DNA of 64,000 nt, from contig CASFCK010000001.1 of NCBI GenBank assembly GCA_949293265.1, positions 62,001 to 126,000 of the forward strand. Reading direction: 5' to 3'. Below, piece after piece: positions 19,010-29,886 of this stretch (positions are counted from its first letter, which is position 1; every line of letters starts with the position of its first letter). Position numbers and translations under genes: made by a program. The notes under the pieces are model-generated. The model did no database searches. It had not been told where the DNA came from and worked only from the letters and a program-made list of their open reading frames with translations. Origin of the DNA: an uncultured bacterium. GTDB taxonomy: Bacteria > Bacillota_I > Bacilli_A > Acholeplasmatales > Anaeroplasmataceae.

Positions 19010-20014
19010 TTATTTTTTTTCAACTTTATTATTAATTATATTTACTCCTTCAAGATAATGAATTGCATCTTGTTCTTCTTTGTTTGGAAGTTTATTGACA
19101 AATATTTTTTTATTCGGTTTATTGTTTGCTTTAAGATCCTTAAATTTATAATTGCCATTATCTAAAATATTAATTAATTGTTGAGCTTTATTTTTATAAA
19201 ATAGTAACAAACTATCATTTGATATATCATTAGTTATACCATTAACTTTTATGATGTTTTCCATAACTAAATTCATTTCATTAATTATTTTTTTAAGTTT
19301 CGTATGAATTGGGTCTGTACTAGATATAGCTCTAAATTGAATATTTAAATCAGTCAACTTAAATCGAATTTTTAATATGTTTTGAGCCACTTTATTTTTA
19401 GTATTAAGATTAATTATTTTTTTAGCTGTTTTATTCATCCTCTTATAGTAATTTTTAGGCATGAATAGGTATATTAGATATCCTAATATTACAAAAATTA
19501 ATGAAACGCCCAGAATGAATATAACAATTTCGGTAATCTCATTATATTTTTTGGGTTGTATATTAGATATGGTAGTATCTTGATAATTTAGGGTTATTTT
19601 TTCACCAATCGCATATAAACCTTTAATATCTTGACCATCAACTATAAAATTAAAATCACCATATAATATTTGTTCATTGTAATAAACATAGTATTTATTA
19701 TCAAATTTTTTTAAACTTAAATCGCTAGCATTTGGAGTTACGAAATTTAAATTAATGATATAATAATTAGCATCAGGATTAACTATTATTCTAGTTGTAG
19801 TAGGATCTATAACAATAAATGTGTCATGTTCTGTTCGATATAGTTTATTTTCATCATATATTATATCAGTTGAATTGATAACATAACTGAATTCTTTGGT
19901 ATCAGCTAGAATATTGATAGTTGTTTCTTGGTTTAAATCAAGTTCAAATGCTTTTGTTGGTATGGCTATAATTGATATTAAAAATATACTTAATACAAGA
20001 ATTAACTTTTTCAT
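19010..20014 (-). CDS. Unrecognised secreted/membrane protein with one C-terminal-side helix
   Basis: 334 aa, no family recognised. Residues 1-22 are a signal peptide (KKLILVLSIFLISIIAIPTKAF). Residues ~23-160 look like an extracytoplasmic beta-rich domain with several short repeats of the DTKEF/YYVYYNEQILYGDF kind. A strong membrane helix spans ~164-187 (IVIFILGVSLIFVILGYLIYLF). The rest is a Lys/Asn-rich cytoplasmic helical tail of about 145 residues. It starts 2 bases after the mscS stop, so it is co-transcribed with pnp and mscS. A cell-envelope sensor or anchor role is possible but unsupported. Confidence 0.7.
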   Translation of the reverse strand: MKKLILVLSIFLISIIAIPTKAFELDLNQETTINILADTKEFSYVINSTDIIYDENKLYRTEHDTFIVIDPTTTRIIVNPDANYYIINLNFVTPNASDLSLKKFDNKYYVYYNEQILYGDFNFIVDGQDIKGLYAIGEKITLNYQDTTISNIQPKKYNEITEIVIFILGVSLIFVILGYLIYLFMPKNYYKRMNKTAKKIINLNTKNKVAQNILKIRFKLTDLNIQFRAISSTDPIHTKLKKIINEMNLVMENIIKVNGITNDISNDSLLLFYKNKAQQLINILDNGNYKFKDLKANNKPNKKIFVNKLPNKEEQDAIHYLEGVNIINNKVEKK

Positions 20015-20015
20015 G

Positions 20016-20822
20016 CTAATCCTTTCTTACTCTTATATCTAATTGATTATATGGGATTTCAATATTTTTCTCATTAAATGTCTTGATAATAGTTTCATTT
20101 AAACTAAAGCGAACCGGATGATAATCACTAGCTTTAAGCCATACTCTTAGAGTGAAATCAAGTGATGAATCATTCAATTTATCTAATTCAAACACTGGTT
20201 CAGGATCTTTAAAGATACGGTCATCTTTAGCTATAATCTCTTTAACTGTGTTTTTAACTAGTTCGATATCAGAATTATATGCAACACTAACAACTATATC
20301 TAAGCGCCTAGTAGTCATTGCATTATAATTGATGATGTTGTTTGATAAAACCTCATTATTAGGTATTGTTATCAGTTTATTATCGGTAGTTTGTAAAACT
20401 GTAGAAATCATATGTATGGCTACTACAGTACCGCTTGTACCATTAACTTCGACAAAATCACCAACATTAAAAGGTTTCATTGTAACTAGCATAATTCCAT
20501 TAGCTATATTTGATAGAGAATCTTTTAAGGCTAAACCAATTGCAACCCCAACACTTCCTACTAAAGCTACAATTCCATCTGTAGGTATATTAAATGAACT
20601 TAAAACAATTAATATATATAACAAATATAATATTGCTGATAATATACTAGTTAAAAATGTTGCAATAGTGGTGTTAATAGGTAATCTGTTTAAAATCTTT
20701 TTTAAGATATACCTTATTAATTTAACAACAAAAAAACCTATAACTAAGGTAATAACCCCGTTTAAAATAATAAACAGGGTATCACCAAAAAAGCTTTTTA
20801 AAGTATTAATGAAATCGGTCAT
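20016..20822 (-). CDS. Small-conductance mechanosensitive channel (MscS family)
   Basis: 268 aa, close to E. coli MscS length. Three N-terminal helices (about 15-38, 60-80, 85-105) are followed by the pore helix with its Gly/Ala pattern (GSVGVAIGLALKDSLSNIANGIML) and the conserved beta-domain PFNVGDFVEVNGTSGTV, then the C-terminal cytoplasmic cage ending IPYNQLDIRV. It opens on membrane tension to release solutes during hypo-osmotic shock. It starts 2 bases after the pnp stop and is followed at 1 base by an unknown membrane protein. Confidence 0.93.
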   Translation of the reverse strand: MTDFINTLKSFFGDTLFIILNGVITLVIGFFVVKLIRYILKKILNRLPINTTIATFLTSILSAILYLLYILIVLSSFNIPTDGIVALVGSVGVAIGLALKDSLSNIANGIMLVTMKPFNVGDFVEVNGTSGTVVAIHMISTVLQTTDNKLITIPNNEVLSNNIINYNAMTTRRLDIVVSVAYNSDIELVKNTVKEIIAKDDRIFKDPEPVFELDKLNDSSLDFTLRVWLKASDYHPVRFSLNETIIKTFNEKNIEIPYNQLDIRVRKD

Positions 20823-20824
20823 AT

Positions 20825-22960
20825 TTATACACTCAATGCATCCTTACGTGATAAATCAACTTGACCTTTTTCATTTATTCCGATGCATTTAACTAAAATT
20901 GTGTCACCTAAAGATACAACATCTTCACATTTAGCTACTCTCTCTTTAGCTAAACGTGAGATATGACATAAGCCTTCACAACCTGGCCAAAGTTCAACAA
21001 AGACACCATATTTTTCAATTCTTACTACTTTGCCTTCATATACCTTGTTAACTTCAGCTTCACGGACTAGATCTAGTATATACATAAGACAGTTTTTAGC
21101 TGTTTGCATATTTGAATGCATAACATAGACTCTACCATCTTGTTCGATGTCGATTTTAACATTGTCAAATTTTTCAATAATTTGATTAATAACCTTACCA
21201 CCACTACCAATAACATCCTTAATTTTATCAGGATTAATTTTTGCGGTTACTACTTTAGGAGCATATTGTGATAATTCATCTCTAGGTTGAGCGATTGTTG
21301 TAGCCATATGATCTAAGATTTCTAAACGACCTTTTTTTGCTTGAGCTAGAGCTTCTTTTAAAATTTGATACGTAATACCTTTAATCTTAATATCCATTTG
21401 TAAAGCAGTAATACCATCTCTTGTGCCTGCAACTTTAAAATCCATATCGCCTAAATGATCTTCCATACCTTGGATATCAGTTAAAATTGTATAATTCTTT
21501 TCATCTTGCATAATAAGTCCCATAGCAATACCAGCTACCGGAGCCTTAATAGGCACACCAGCTGCCATTAAAGCTAAGGTACCTGAACATATAGTAGCTT
21601 GACTTGAAGAACCATTAGATTCAAGAATTTCTGAAACAACTCTTATAGTATAAGGGAATTCATCTTCAGAAGGAATTACATATGATAATGCTCTTTCACC
21701 AAGGGCACCATGACCTATTTCTCTTCGACCAGGTGAACCATATCTGCCTGTTTCCCCAACTGAAAATTGTGGGAAATTATAATGTAACATAAAGCGTTTT
21801 GTATCTTCTAGACCTAAGCCATCAATAATTTGATTATCAGATAATGCGCCTAAGGTTACAGTACCTAAACTTTGAGTTTGACCACGTGTAAATAAGGCAC
21901 TACCATGGGTACGTGGTAAAACATCAATTCGACTAGATAAAGGTCTAATTTCATCTAATTTACGTCCATCTGGACGAATTTTTTCTACCGCTATCATATG
22001 TCTTACTTCTTCATGTAAAATGTTTTCTAAGCTCTTTTTTACATGTTTTAAATATAGGGCTTTAGCTTCAGTATCAATTACTTTTATTCCCCCAACTTCG
22101 GTAATGAAGACTTTTTTATCGAAATGTTCAACCGCATCTTCTTCTACTTCATCAATAGCTTTATAACGTTCTAACTTATCTTCAATACGAATAGCTTTTT
22201 TCATATTTTCTTCAGCATAAGTTCTAACTTCCTTATCTATTTCTGGATTTAAAACAAATAAATCGACAACAAGTTTTTCTTTAGCACACTCTTTAATAAT
22301 TTGTTGCTGAAAATCACATAATTTTTGAATTTCACTATGACCATATTTTAAAGCTTCCCACATAACATCTTCACTAACAAAGCGAGCACCAGCTTCAACC
22401 ATATTTATAGCCTCATGTGTACCAGCAACAGTTAAATTTAAATCACTATTTTCTAATTCAGCTGGGGTAGGATTAATAATAAATTTATTATCAAGCATAC
22501 CTACAACAACACCGGCGATAGGTCCTTCAAAAGGAATACTAGAAATCATCAAAGCTATAGATGAACCAAGCATAGCTGCCATAGCTGGTGAACAATCTGG
22601 ATCACTAGATAAAACAGTATTTACTACTTGGACTTCATTTCTAAATCCTTCGGCAAATAAAGGTCTAATTGGTCTATCAATTAAACGTGAAACTAAGGTT
22701 TCATGTTCACTAGGACGACCTTCTCTTCTTAAAAAGCCACCAGGAATCTTACCTGCAGCATATAATTTTTCTTGATATAATACCATTAGTGGAAAAAAAT
22801 CTTGTGATGAAACTTCATCAGAATAACAAACACAAGATAAAACGGTACTTCCACCATAAGTAACTAGGCAAGCCCCATCAGCTTGTTTAGCAACTTCACC
22901 GATTTCAACTATAAGTGGACGTCCCGCCCACTCCATTTCAAAACGTTTTACTTCACTCAT
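20825..22960 (-). CDS. pnp: Polyribonucleotide nucleotidyltransferase (PNPase)
   Basis: 3'-5' phosphorolytic exoribonuclease, 711 aa, normal length. Two RNase PH-like cores are visible (first with [24 protein letters not shown]; second with [34 protein letters not shown] and [17 protein letters not shown] carrying the catalytic Asp). These are followed by a KH domain ([15 protein letters not shown]) and an S1 domain ([21 protein letters not shown]). First gene of pnp-mscS-unknown. A TTGTTA-18-TATAAT promoter with a TGC extended -10 lies upstream. In most Firmicutes pnp follows rpsO, which is not in this window. Confidence 0.97.
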   Translation of the reverse strand: MSEVKRFEMEWAGRPLIVEIGEVAKQADGACLVTYGGSTVLSCVCYSDEVSSQDFFPLMVLYQEKLYAAGKIPGGFLRREGRPSEHETLVSRLIDRPIRPLFAEGFRNEVQVVNTVLSSDPDCSPAMAAMLGSSIALMISSIPFEGPIAGVVVGMLDNKFIINPTPAELENSDLNLTVAGTHEAINMVEAGARFVSEDVMWEALKYGHSEIQKLCDFQQQIIKECAKEKLVVDLFVLNPEIDKEVRTYAEENMKKAIRIEDKLERYKAIDEVEEDAVEHFDKKVFITEVGGIKVIDTEAKALYLKHVKKSLENILHEEVRHMIAVEKIRPDGRKLDEIRPLSSRIDVLPRTHGSALFTRGQTQSLGTVTLGALSDNQIIDGLGLEDTKRFMLHYNFPQFSVGETGRYGSPGRREIGHGALGERALSYVIPSEDEFPYTIRVVSEILESNGSSSQATICSGTLALMAAGVPIKAPVAGIAMGLIMQDEKNYTILTDIQGMEDHLGDMDFKVAGTRDGITALQMDIKIKGITYQILKEALAQAKKGRLEILDHMATTIAQPRDELSQYAPKVVTAKINPDKIKDVIGSGGKVINQIIEKFDNVKIDIEQDGRVYVMHSNMQTAKNCLMYILDLVREAEVNKVYEGKVVRIEKYGVFVELWPGCEGLCHISRLAKERVAKCEDVVSLGDTILVKCIGINEKGQVDLSRKDALSV

Positions 22961-23039
22961 TAACGTTCTCCTATTCTTTCATCTTATTTTTTTACCAAGG
23001 TTAATTATAGCATATTTTCAATTGATATAACAAGTTGTT

Positions 23040-23993
23040 TTACATTCCATTAGCATAATATTCAATAATTTTACTAACTAGCGGATGTCTAACAACATCC
23101 TTACTATTAAACGTAATAACCCCAACTTCAGGAATTGAAGCTAATAACTTAGCTGAATATGCTAAACCAGAACTTTTAATATCTTTTAAATCCACTTGTG
23201 ATGGATCACCAGTTAAAATCATTTTTGAACTAAAACCTAGTCTAGTTAAAAACATTTTAATTTGTAATGTTGTAGCATTTTGAGCTTCATCTAAAATTAT
23301 ATATGCATTCTCTAAAGTTCTACCTCGCATATATGCTAGAGGAGCTATTTCAATTATATTTTTACTAATTAAGGCTTCGGTTTGTTCATTACCTAATATA
23401 TCGTATAAAGCATCATAAAGAGGCCTTAAGTAAGGATCTACTTTTTCTTTCAAATCACCTGGTAAAAAACCTAATGATTCACCAGCCTCAACAGCAGGTC
23501 TAGTTAAGATTATCTTGTTAATTAGGCCTTTTTTTAAAGCATTAACCGCAAGTGCTATACCTAGATAAGTCTTACCTGTACCAGCAGCACCTAACGCAAA
23601 AACTATGTCCTTAATATTTAATAAGGAAACATATTCAATTTGCTTAATCGTTTTAGGATAAATAGGTTTATTATTATATGTATAAACAACCGGCTTTTTG
23701 TTTTGATATAATTTAATAAAATTATTTTCTTCTTTATCTTCAATTAAGTTAGCTAAATAAACAATATCACGAGGTCCAATTTTAGCACCTAGATCGATCA
23801 CTTCTAACAACTTATGACTAAGTATATTTAACTTAGATATTATATTTATATCATCACTATTAGTGAAAACATAGTCATTTACTACATTTAGCTTGATATT
23901 ATAAATTCCTTCAATAGTTTTAATATTGTTATTGTTAGGACCACAAAAGTTTCTTAAAGCCTCAGCACTATTAATATTTAATTCTATCTTCAT
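23040..23993 (-). CDS. phoH: PhoH-family ATPase
   Basis: 317 aa. Walker A GAAGTGKTYLGIALAV (around 131-147), a conserved LTRPAVEAGESLGFLPGD block, Walker B (YIILDEAQNAT) and a C-terminal LTGDPSQVDL typical of PhoH/PhoL NTPases with a possible RNA-related role. It shares its first base with the end of the pseudouridine synthase gene. The usual downstream partner ybeY is absent here; after a 79-base gap comes pnp. Confidence 0.93.
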   Translation of the reverse strand: MKIELNINSAEALRNFCGPNNNNIKTIEGIYNIKLNVVNDYVFTNSDDINIISKLNILSHKLLEVIDLGAKIGPRDIVYLANLIEDKEENNFIKLYQNKKPVVYTYNNKPIYPKTIKQIEYVSLLNIKDIVFALGAAGTGKTYLGIALAVNALKKGLINKIILTRPAVEAGESLGFLPGDLKEKVDPYLRPLYDALYDILGNEQTEALISKNIIEIAPLAYMRGRTLENAYIILDEAQNATTLQIKMFLTRLGFSSKMILTGDPSQVDLKDIKSSGLAYSAKLLASIPEVGVITFNSKDVVRHPLVSKIIEYYANGM

Positions 23994-24640
23994 TATGAAT
24001 CAATTCCTTTAAATAAATTATTATTATCAATTTTAGTAAAACACATTTCTTCTTTACTTATAGGGTGTATAAAAGACAGTTTATAAGCTTGTAAATTAGG
24101 AAAACTTGTGTTTCTTTTACTGCCATATTTAACATCACCATATAATGGATGACCAATTAAAGAAAACTGAGCTCTAATTTGATGAAATCTACCTGTTTCT
24201 AACTTTATTCTAACGATGCTGTAGTCTAATTCTAGATTATATTTCAGACATTCATAATCTAAAATAGCTATTTTCCCATTAGGTGATAAATAAGCTTTTC
24301 TAAGTCCATTATTTTTAGCTAATTTATTTATTAATCTTCCACTATAAACTTTTCCTTCAACTATAGCTAAATATTCTTTATTAAAATTATTATTTTGCAT
24401 ATCGCTGCTTAATCGACTAGCCGCTTTACTAGTTTTAGCTAAAACCATGATTCCTTCAGTATTTATATCTAATCTATGTATTAAACCCACATAGACATTA
24501 CCAGGTTTGTTATACTTAACTTTAAGGTAGTCTTTTGCTAGAGTCAAAATATCCATTTTATTTGTTATATCTTTTTGAGCTAAAATTCCTCTTGGCTTAT
24601 AGACTACTAATAAGTGATTATCTTCATATAAAATTTCCAT
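23993..24640 (-). CDS. RluA-family RNA pseudouridine synthase, no S4 domain
   Basis: 215 aa, a bare catalytic domain. It begins directly with the first strand (MEILYEDNHLLVVYKPRGILAQ), so the S4 RNA-binding domain of RluC/RluD is missing. The catalytic Asp lies in GLIHRLDINTEGIMVLAK, and the GRFHQIRAQF and GHPLYGDVKYG motifs are present. It isomerises uridine in rRNA or tRNA; such short forms resemble TruC/YjbO-like enzymes. Likely target: one position in tRNA or 23S rRNA, undetermined. It overlaps phoH by one base and follows the LysR gene by one base. Confidence 0.88.
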   Translation of the reverse strand: MEILYEDNHLLVVYKPRGILAQKDITNKMDILTLAKDYLKVKYNKPGNVYVGLIHRLDINTEGIMVLAKTSKAASRLSSDMQNNNFNKEYLAIVEGKVYSGRLINKLAKNNGLRKAYLSPNGKIAILDYECLKYNLELDYSIVRIKLETGRFHQIRAQFSLIGHPLYGDVKYGSKRNTSFPNLQAYKLSFIHPISKEEMCFTKIDNNNLFKGIDS

Positions 24641-24641
24641 A

Positions 24642-25505
24642 TTATTCCTTTATTTTTTCCAAAATTAAATTAAGTAATTGTAATTTATTATTATCATAAT
24701 TTATATTGTTTCTTATTAAATAAATGGGAGTGTCAATATTAGTTTCCTTATATATAACAAGTTCATGACTTTTAAATTCTTTTACTATATTACTCTTGTA
24801 AAAAGTTCCAATAGCGTTATTCTTTAAAACAAGCTTTAAACTTAAATCTAGATTATTTGTTTCAATAACATTTTTAAAATTGTTTTTATCTAAATTATTA
24901 TCATTTAAATATTTTTCTAATGATTGATGGTAAGGATCGTTATTAGCTAAAGTTGTTAAATAATATTTCTTATAACTTATTTCTTTTTTTAAAAGATTAT
25001 GTTCTTTTCGAACAGCTAATATTATTTCATCTTGCATAATCTCATCAATTACTATATTAGGATTATCGCTTTTAATATTTGTAAAACCAAAATCAATTTT
25101 AGCTGATAGTAATGCTTTGTTTAATTCATCATTGCTCATAACAATAACGGCAATTTGATTCTTACTATATTTCATCAAATCACTAAAAAATGCTGTTTTA
25201 GAGAGATTATAATATATACTATCTATCATACCTAAATTTATTTTTTCTTCAAATTGGATTAAATTATTAATATTAGTCAAAAATAAATTATGATTATAAT
25301 TAACTTGTTTTGCATATTCATAAAGCATTTTTCCAGCATTTGTCAAATTCAAATCTTTAGTAAAAATTTTAATATTATATTCTTTTTCTAATGATTTTAT
25401 ATGTTGTGTAACTGTAGGTTGAGTAAAATTTAATTCTTTTGCTGTTTTAGTATAATTTTTAATATTAACTAATTTCATTAAAGTAACAAGTCTAATATCA
25501 TACAT
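24642..25505 (-). CDS. LysR-family transcriptional regulator
   Basis: 287 aa. The N-terminal winged helix-turn-helix is clear (MKLVNIKNYTKTAKELNFTQPTVTQHIKSLE), followed by a linker helix and an effector-binding domain that is weak but of normal length. I start it at ATG 25505, just after GGTGAT; an in-frame start at 25541 would precede that ribosome site. It diverges from the SNF2 helicase gene with about 100 bases between, the classical layout for a LysR regulator and its target, but it is also tightly linked to the pseudouridine synthase and phoH downstream. Confidence 0.9.
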   Translation of the reverse strand: MYDIRLVTLMKLVNIKNYTKTAKELNFTQPTVTQHIKSLEKEYNIKIFTKDLNLTNAGKMLYEYAKQVNYNHNLFLTNINNLIQFEEKINLGMIDSIYYNLSKTAFFSDLMKYSKNQIAVIVMSNDELNKALLSAKIDFGFTNIKSDNPNIVIDEIMQDEIILAVRKEHNLLKKEISYKKYYLTTLANNDPYHQSLEKYLNDNNLDKNNFKNVIETNNLDLSLKLVLKNNAIGTFYKSNIVKEFKSHELVIYKETNIDTPIYLIRNNINYDNNKLQLLNLILEKIKE

Positions 25506-25557
25506 ATCAATCACCAATTCTCCTTTTCCTAATATTACCACAAATTTCTTTTTTATT

Positions 25558-25573
25558 AAATAAATATTTATTT
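25558..25573. promoter_or_regulatory. 16-bp palindrome between lysR and the SNF2 gene
   Basis: AAATAAATATTTATTT is a perfect palindrome in the divergent intergenic space. It is a possible operator for the adjacent LysR protein. The AT-rich background makes a chance palindrome plausible. Confidence 0.35.
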
Positions 25574-25611
25574 GTGTCTTAAATATTGATAGAATATTAA
25601 TGGTGATTATA

Positions 25612-28600
25612 ATGAAAACAGAAATAGTTTTAAGTAATATATATGGAATAGGTTATATAAAACAACAAATTAATTTTGTCTTAACAGTTAAATTTAACTG
25701 TGGTTTTGAAAAAAACATTCAAGCTGATAGTGCGGCAATTCATTATTTTCCAGCTGCTTTTATTGATTTCATTTTAAGTAGAAAAGTTAAGATCGATTCA
25801 CTAAATTACAGTATTAAAATGAATAATTCTTTACCAAATATTTTATGTTTTAAGTATAATAACAAATCCTATAACTATAATATGGAAACTTTTTCATTTA
25901 TTAATCCTATTAGTAGTGACTTAGAAAAATTCTTACTAGATTCTCTAAGTATCGATATGAAAAAAGCTACTAATATTTCTAACTTCAAATTGATTAATAT
26001 AGACTTAGATATTCAATTAAGAACTCTAGAGGACTATTGTGAACACTTTTTATCGCTTAGAAAATTAAATACTATAATAGAAACTTTTGCAAAAATTGAT
26101 GACCCTGATTTTTACTATTCATTAGTAACAAAAGCAAATAATGCTTATTTAATTACCTTAATTTTTGCCTTAACTGCTACTAACGCTAGAGAGACATACA
26201 ATTCTTTTGTTTTTCTTCAACCATTTACAAAAGCTAAAAATACATATTTAACAAATTTTGATGAAAATATTAAAAATAATTCTTACATTATGAATACTTT
26301 TGGAGCTTATTATTATTTTTATTATCAAAATAAAGACTTTGAAACTTGCTTATTTTTACTTTTCGATGAAGATAACCATTTTACTATAGATTTAAATATA
26401 GATTTATTAAAAGATTTATTTACTAAAATTACTGATTTTAAGGTGATAATTGATTTTATTAGAAATAATGATTTTTATTTAACTAGACATTTTTTTGAAA
26501 ATTTAGTTAATAAATTTCCTTATGAAGATAATAAAGAGAATTATCAAAAATTAGATTTAACAAATATAAATTATAAATCTTATTATCAATTTTTCCCTTT
26601 TTCATTCACTTGTAAATATCTTGATTATTCTCCTGAAACTATAAGATTTGTTCTAAAAAATTATAATCAATTTTATAACGAATGTCCTAAAGAACTTCTT
26701 GGTTATTTATATGATGCTCTCCATAAATCCTATATCAATTATTATGATTTATCAAATATCAATAATAATGTTTTTATTGCTTGTTTAAGGGCTTATCGTT
26801 ATAACTATCAATATATGTGGGAAAAATATGATTATGACACTTTTGATTTTAATGAATTTGAAGTCCCATCAAAATCACTTGATGAATTTATGGATATTAA
26901 ATATGAAGAATTTTCTTATGCTGAAGATGAAAAATATTCTTACCTTATAGCAGGAATTAAATTATATATTGGTAATACTGTTATTGCTAACCTGGGGATT
27001 AATAAAATTGATAATTCATTAATTATTTTTAACTGTATTTCTAATTATTTAGATGATGAAGAAATAATCACCTATATTTATAAGCGAGCTAAAAAAGAAA
27101 TTGTTAATTTAGATGAGTTAATTACAAGGGCTGATCAAAGAATTGCTGAAATAAGGCAAAAGCAATTAATAGATAAATTAAATAGAGCTATAGAAACCTT
27201 AAATAAAGAAACGATAGATAATATAAATATTAGTTTAAATGAAGACAATTTGGTGGGCTTTAATGTTTCTATAATATCTAATGCTATTGGTTATACATTA
27301 AATCTTAGTATTGGTCATAAAAATAGTAAAATGTATGTTGTTAGAAATTTATATGAACTAATAACTAATTTTAAAAATAAGTCGGTTTATGAATATGGCA
27401 AAAAATTATCTTTTCATCATCTTCTTTCTAATTTAGCTAAACCATATGATAAATTAATCACCTATATAAATCATTTAGTAACTTATCCTACAAGACAGAT
27501 ATTATTAAATGATGCTGATTTAGCCTATATTTTAGAAATTCTTATGAATAATTATATTTGTTATAATAATGTTTCTTATTTCATTAGTTCTTCAGAATTT
27601 GTTCCTGAAATTTATTTAGATGAACATTATCATTTAAAAATTACAAATTGTGGTTTAAATACTGAATTTTTAATATTAAATGATCTAATTGTTTTTTTAA
27701 ATAATGAGTTAAAAACCATTCAATTTGTTAAAAATGATGGTAATTTTGCTTTATATAAATTTGTGATTGAAAATCATGATTTAGATTTTAGCCTTGTTAA
27801 AGATAATTTAATTTATAATGTATATGCTAGATATTCTAAATTAATTCAAATTGATGATAAATTAAAAAGTGCTATATCAATACCTGAAATTAATATAAAA
27901 GCTTATTTTGATTATGAAAATGATCAAATAATATTAAATACTATATATGAATTAGATGGTTATACTAATATTAATGATATTAGAAAACATGATTATTCAC
28001 ATATAATTGATAATTTTGAAAATTATATTGCTAAATTAGGTTTTAAGAATAAAGTTATTAGTGATTCAAATTTAATTATTAATTTTTTGATGCTTGATTT
28101 TACATATCTTAAATCAATTGCTGATGTTTATTTATCTGATTCGCTACAGAATAAAACTGTTTCTTATGCTAAATTACCAAGCATTAGAATGAATTATAAT
28201 TCCGGAATATTAGATTGTTTTTTAGAAGATAGTTTATATACTGATGAAGAATTATTAAATATAATTAAAGCGATGCGTAGTCATAGGAAATATGTGTTGT
28301 TAAAAAATAACCATATTTTAGCATTTAAAGATGAAGATTTACATTTTGGTGAAGTTATTGATAATTTAGGTTTAATTGAAAATGACAGGTTTGAACATCG
28401 CCAAGTTCCGTTGTATGAAAGTCTTAAAAATTTAGGTTTATATAATAATATTAATATTGATGATTTTGTTAACAATATGTTAAATGATATTACCAATTTT
28501 AAATATTTAAACATTGACTTACCTAAACTAAATGGTGAATTAAGAAGTTATCAAATTGAAGGTTATAAATGGTTACAAGTATTAAATAAATATCATTTAG

Positions 28601-29886
28601 GTGGTATTTTAGCTGATGATATGGGCCTTGGCAAGACTTTAGAGGTGATTAGTTTATTAGTTGATTTAGATATTGAAGCACCTATTTTAATTATTTGTCC
28701 TAAATCACTTATTTTTAATTGGCTAAATGAAATTAATAAATTTACTTCTACTTTAGTTGCTTATCCTATTTATGGTGCACAAAAAGAAAGATTAGAAGCG
28801 ATTAAAAAGATTGAACTTGATAAAAAGATAGTTTATGTGACTTCTTATGAATCATTATTACGTGATATAAATTACTATGAAGCAATAAAATTTGCTTATG
28901 TAATATTAGATGAGGCTCAAGCTATTAAAAATATGCAAGCTTTAAAAGCTAAAGCGGTTAAAGAAATTAAATCTATTAATCGTTTAGCTTTAACTGGTAC
29001 GCCGATAGAAAATCAATTATTAGATTTGTGGTCGATTTTTGATTTTTTGATGCCTAATTTTTTACCACCTTTAAGTCAGTTTAAATCTTTATATAGCGAT
29101 GATGTAAAGATTAAAGAATTAGCATTAAAAGTAACCCCATTTATTTTACGCCGTACTAAAAAAGAGGTTTTAAAAGATTTACCACCTAAATATGAGACTA
29201 TATTAACTGTTGAGCTAAGTTCTAGTGAAAGAAAATATTATGATGCGTTTGTAATGCAAGCAAAAAATATTTTAGCTAACGGAGCCAAGTCATTTGATGT
29301 TTTACCATATTTAATGCGGTTAAGACAAATATGTATTAGCCCTTACCTATTAGATAGTAATTTTAAAACAAATAGTTCTAAAATTAAAGAATTAGTTAAT
29401 ATTACTACTAAATATGTTAGTGATGGTCATAAAATTTTAATTTTTTCGGCCTTTGTTGAAGCTTTAAATCTTATTGAAGATGAACTTTCAAAAAACAATA
29501 TTAATTATTATGTTATCACTGGTAAAACTAGTGCTAAAGAACGAATCAAATTAGTTAATGATTTTAATGCAAACCGAAAAATTAAGGTGTTTTTAATCAG
29601 TTTAAAAGCTGGAGGAGTTGGACTTAATTTGACCGGGGCAGATACTGTAATTCATGTTGATCCGTGGTGGAATGTAGCAGCTGAAAATCAAGCTAGTGAC
29701 CGTGCTCATCGTATTGGACAGATTAATAATGTTGAAGTAATTAAATTAATTTGTGAAAACACTATTGAACAACGTATTATTGAATTACAAAATCTTAAAA
29801 AAGATTTAATTGATAAAGTAATAAATAATGATGATAATAAAATAATTAATTTATCAAAAGAAGATTTAAACTTCATATTAAGTTAA
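25612..29886 (+). CDS. Large SNF2-family DEAD/DEAH helicase (RapA/HepA-like)
   Basis: 1424 aa. The C-terminal ~480 residues hold the whole Swi2/Snf2 motor: motif I in ADDMGLGKT (nt 28612-28638), motif II DEAQ (near 28908), motif III TGTPIEN, and helicase-C motifs ending with SLKAGGVGLNLTGAD and QASDRAHRIGQ. The ~940 residues before it are Asn/Tyr/Leu-rich and divergent; this position usually holds an SNF2-associated domain, often with a SWIM zinc finger, but I see no CxCx(n)CxH pattern. Start at ATG 25612 after GGTGAT. Bacterial homologues translocate on DNA and may remodel RNA polymerase complexes. Codon use is like the neighbours. Monocistronic. Confidence 0.9.
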   Translation: MKTEIVLSNIYGIGYIKQQINFVLTVKFNCGFEKNIQADSAAIHYFPAAFIDFILSRKVKIDSLNYSIKMNNSLPNILCFKYNNKSYNYNMETFSFINPISSDLEKFLLDSLSIDMKKATNISNFKLINIDLDIQLRTLEDYCEHFLSLRKLNTIIETFAKIDDPDFYYSLVTKANNAYLITLIFALTATNARETYNSFVFLQPFTKAKNTYLTNFDENIKNNSYIMNTFGAYYYFYYQNKDFETCLFLLFDEDNHFTIDLNIDLLKDLFTKITDFKVIIDFIRNNDFYLTRHFFENLVNKFPYEDNKENYQKLDLTNINYKSYYQFFPFSFTCKYLDYSPETIRFVLKNYNQFYNECPKELLGYLYDALHKSYINYYDLSNINNNVFIACLRAYRYNYQYMWEKYDYDTFDFNEFEVPSKSLDEFMDIKYEEFSYAEDEKYSYLIAGIKLYIGNTVIANLGINKIDNSLIIFNCISNYLDDEEIITYIYKRAKKEIVNLDELITRADQRIAEIRQKQLIDKLNRAIETLNKETIDNINISLNEDNLVGFNVSIISNAIGYTLNLSIGHKNSKMYVVRNLYELITNFKNKSVYEYGKKLSFHHLLSNLAKPYDKLITYINHLVTYPTRQILLNDADLAYILEILMNNYICYNNVSYFISSSEFVPEIYLDEHYHLKITNCGLNTEFLILNDLIVFLNNELKTIQFVKNDGNFALYKFVIENHDLDFSLVKDNLIYNVYARYSKLIQIDDKLKSAISIPEINIKAYFDYENDQIILNTIYELDGYTNINDIRKHDYSHIIDNFENYIAKLGFKNKVISDSNLIINFLMLDFTYLKSIADVYLSDSLQNKTVSYAKLPSIRMNYNSGILDCFLEDSLYTDEELLNIIKAMRSHRKYVLLKNNHILAFKDEDLHFGEVIDNLGLIENDRFEHRQVPLYESLKNLGLYNNINIDDFVNNMLNDITNFKYLNIDLPKLNGELRSYQIEGYKWLQVLNKYHLGGILADDMGLGKTLEVISLLVDLDIEAPILIICPKSLIFNWLNEINKFTSTLVAYPIYGAQKERLEAIKKIELDKKIVYVTSYESLLRDINYYEAIKFAYVILDEAQAIKNMQALKAKAVKEIKSINRLALTGTPIENQLLDLWSIFDFLMPNFLPPLSQFKSLYSDDVKIKELALKVTPFILRRTKKEVLKDLPPKYETILTVELSSSERKYYDAFVMQAKNILANGAKSFDVLPYLMRLRQICISPYLLDSNFKTNSSKIKELVNITTKYVSDGHKILIFSAFVEALNLIEDELSKNNINYYVITGKTSAKERIKLVNDFNANRKIKVFLISLKAGGVGLNLTGADTVIHVDPWWNVAAENQASDRAHRIGQINNVEVIKLICENTIEQRIIELQNLKKDLIDKVINNDDNKIINLSKEDLNFILS

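Noticed and set aside
20329-20892. 187-codon plus-strand frame opposite mscS
   Set aside because: Mirror frame of a real conserved gene, with no ribosome site and no homology that I recognise.
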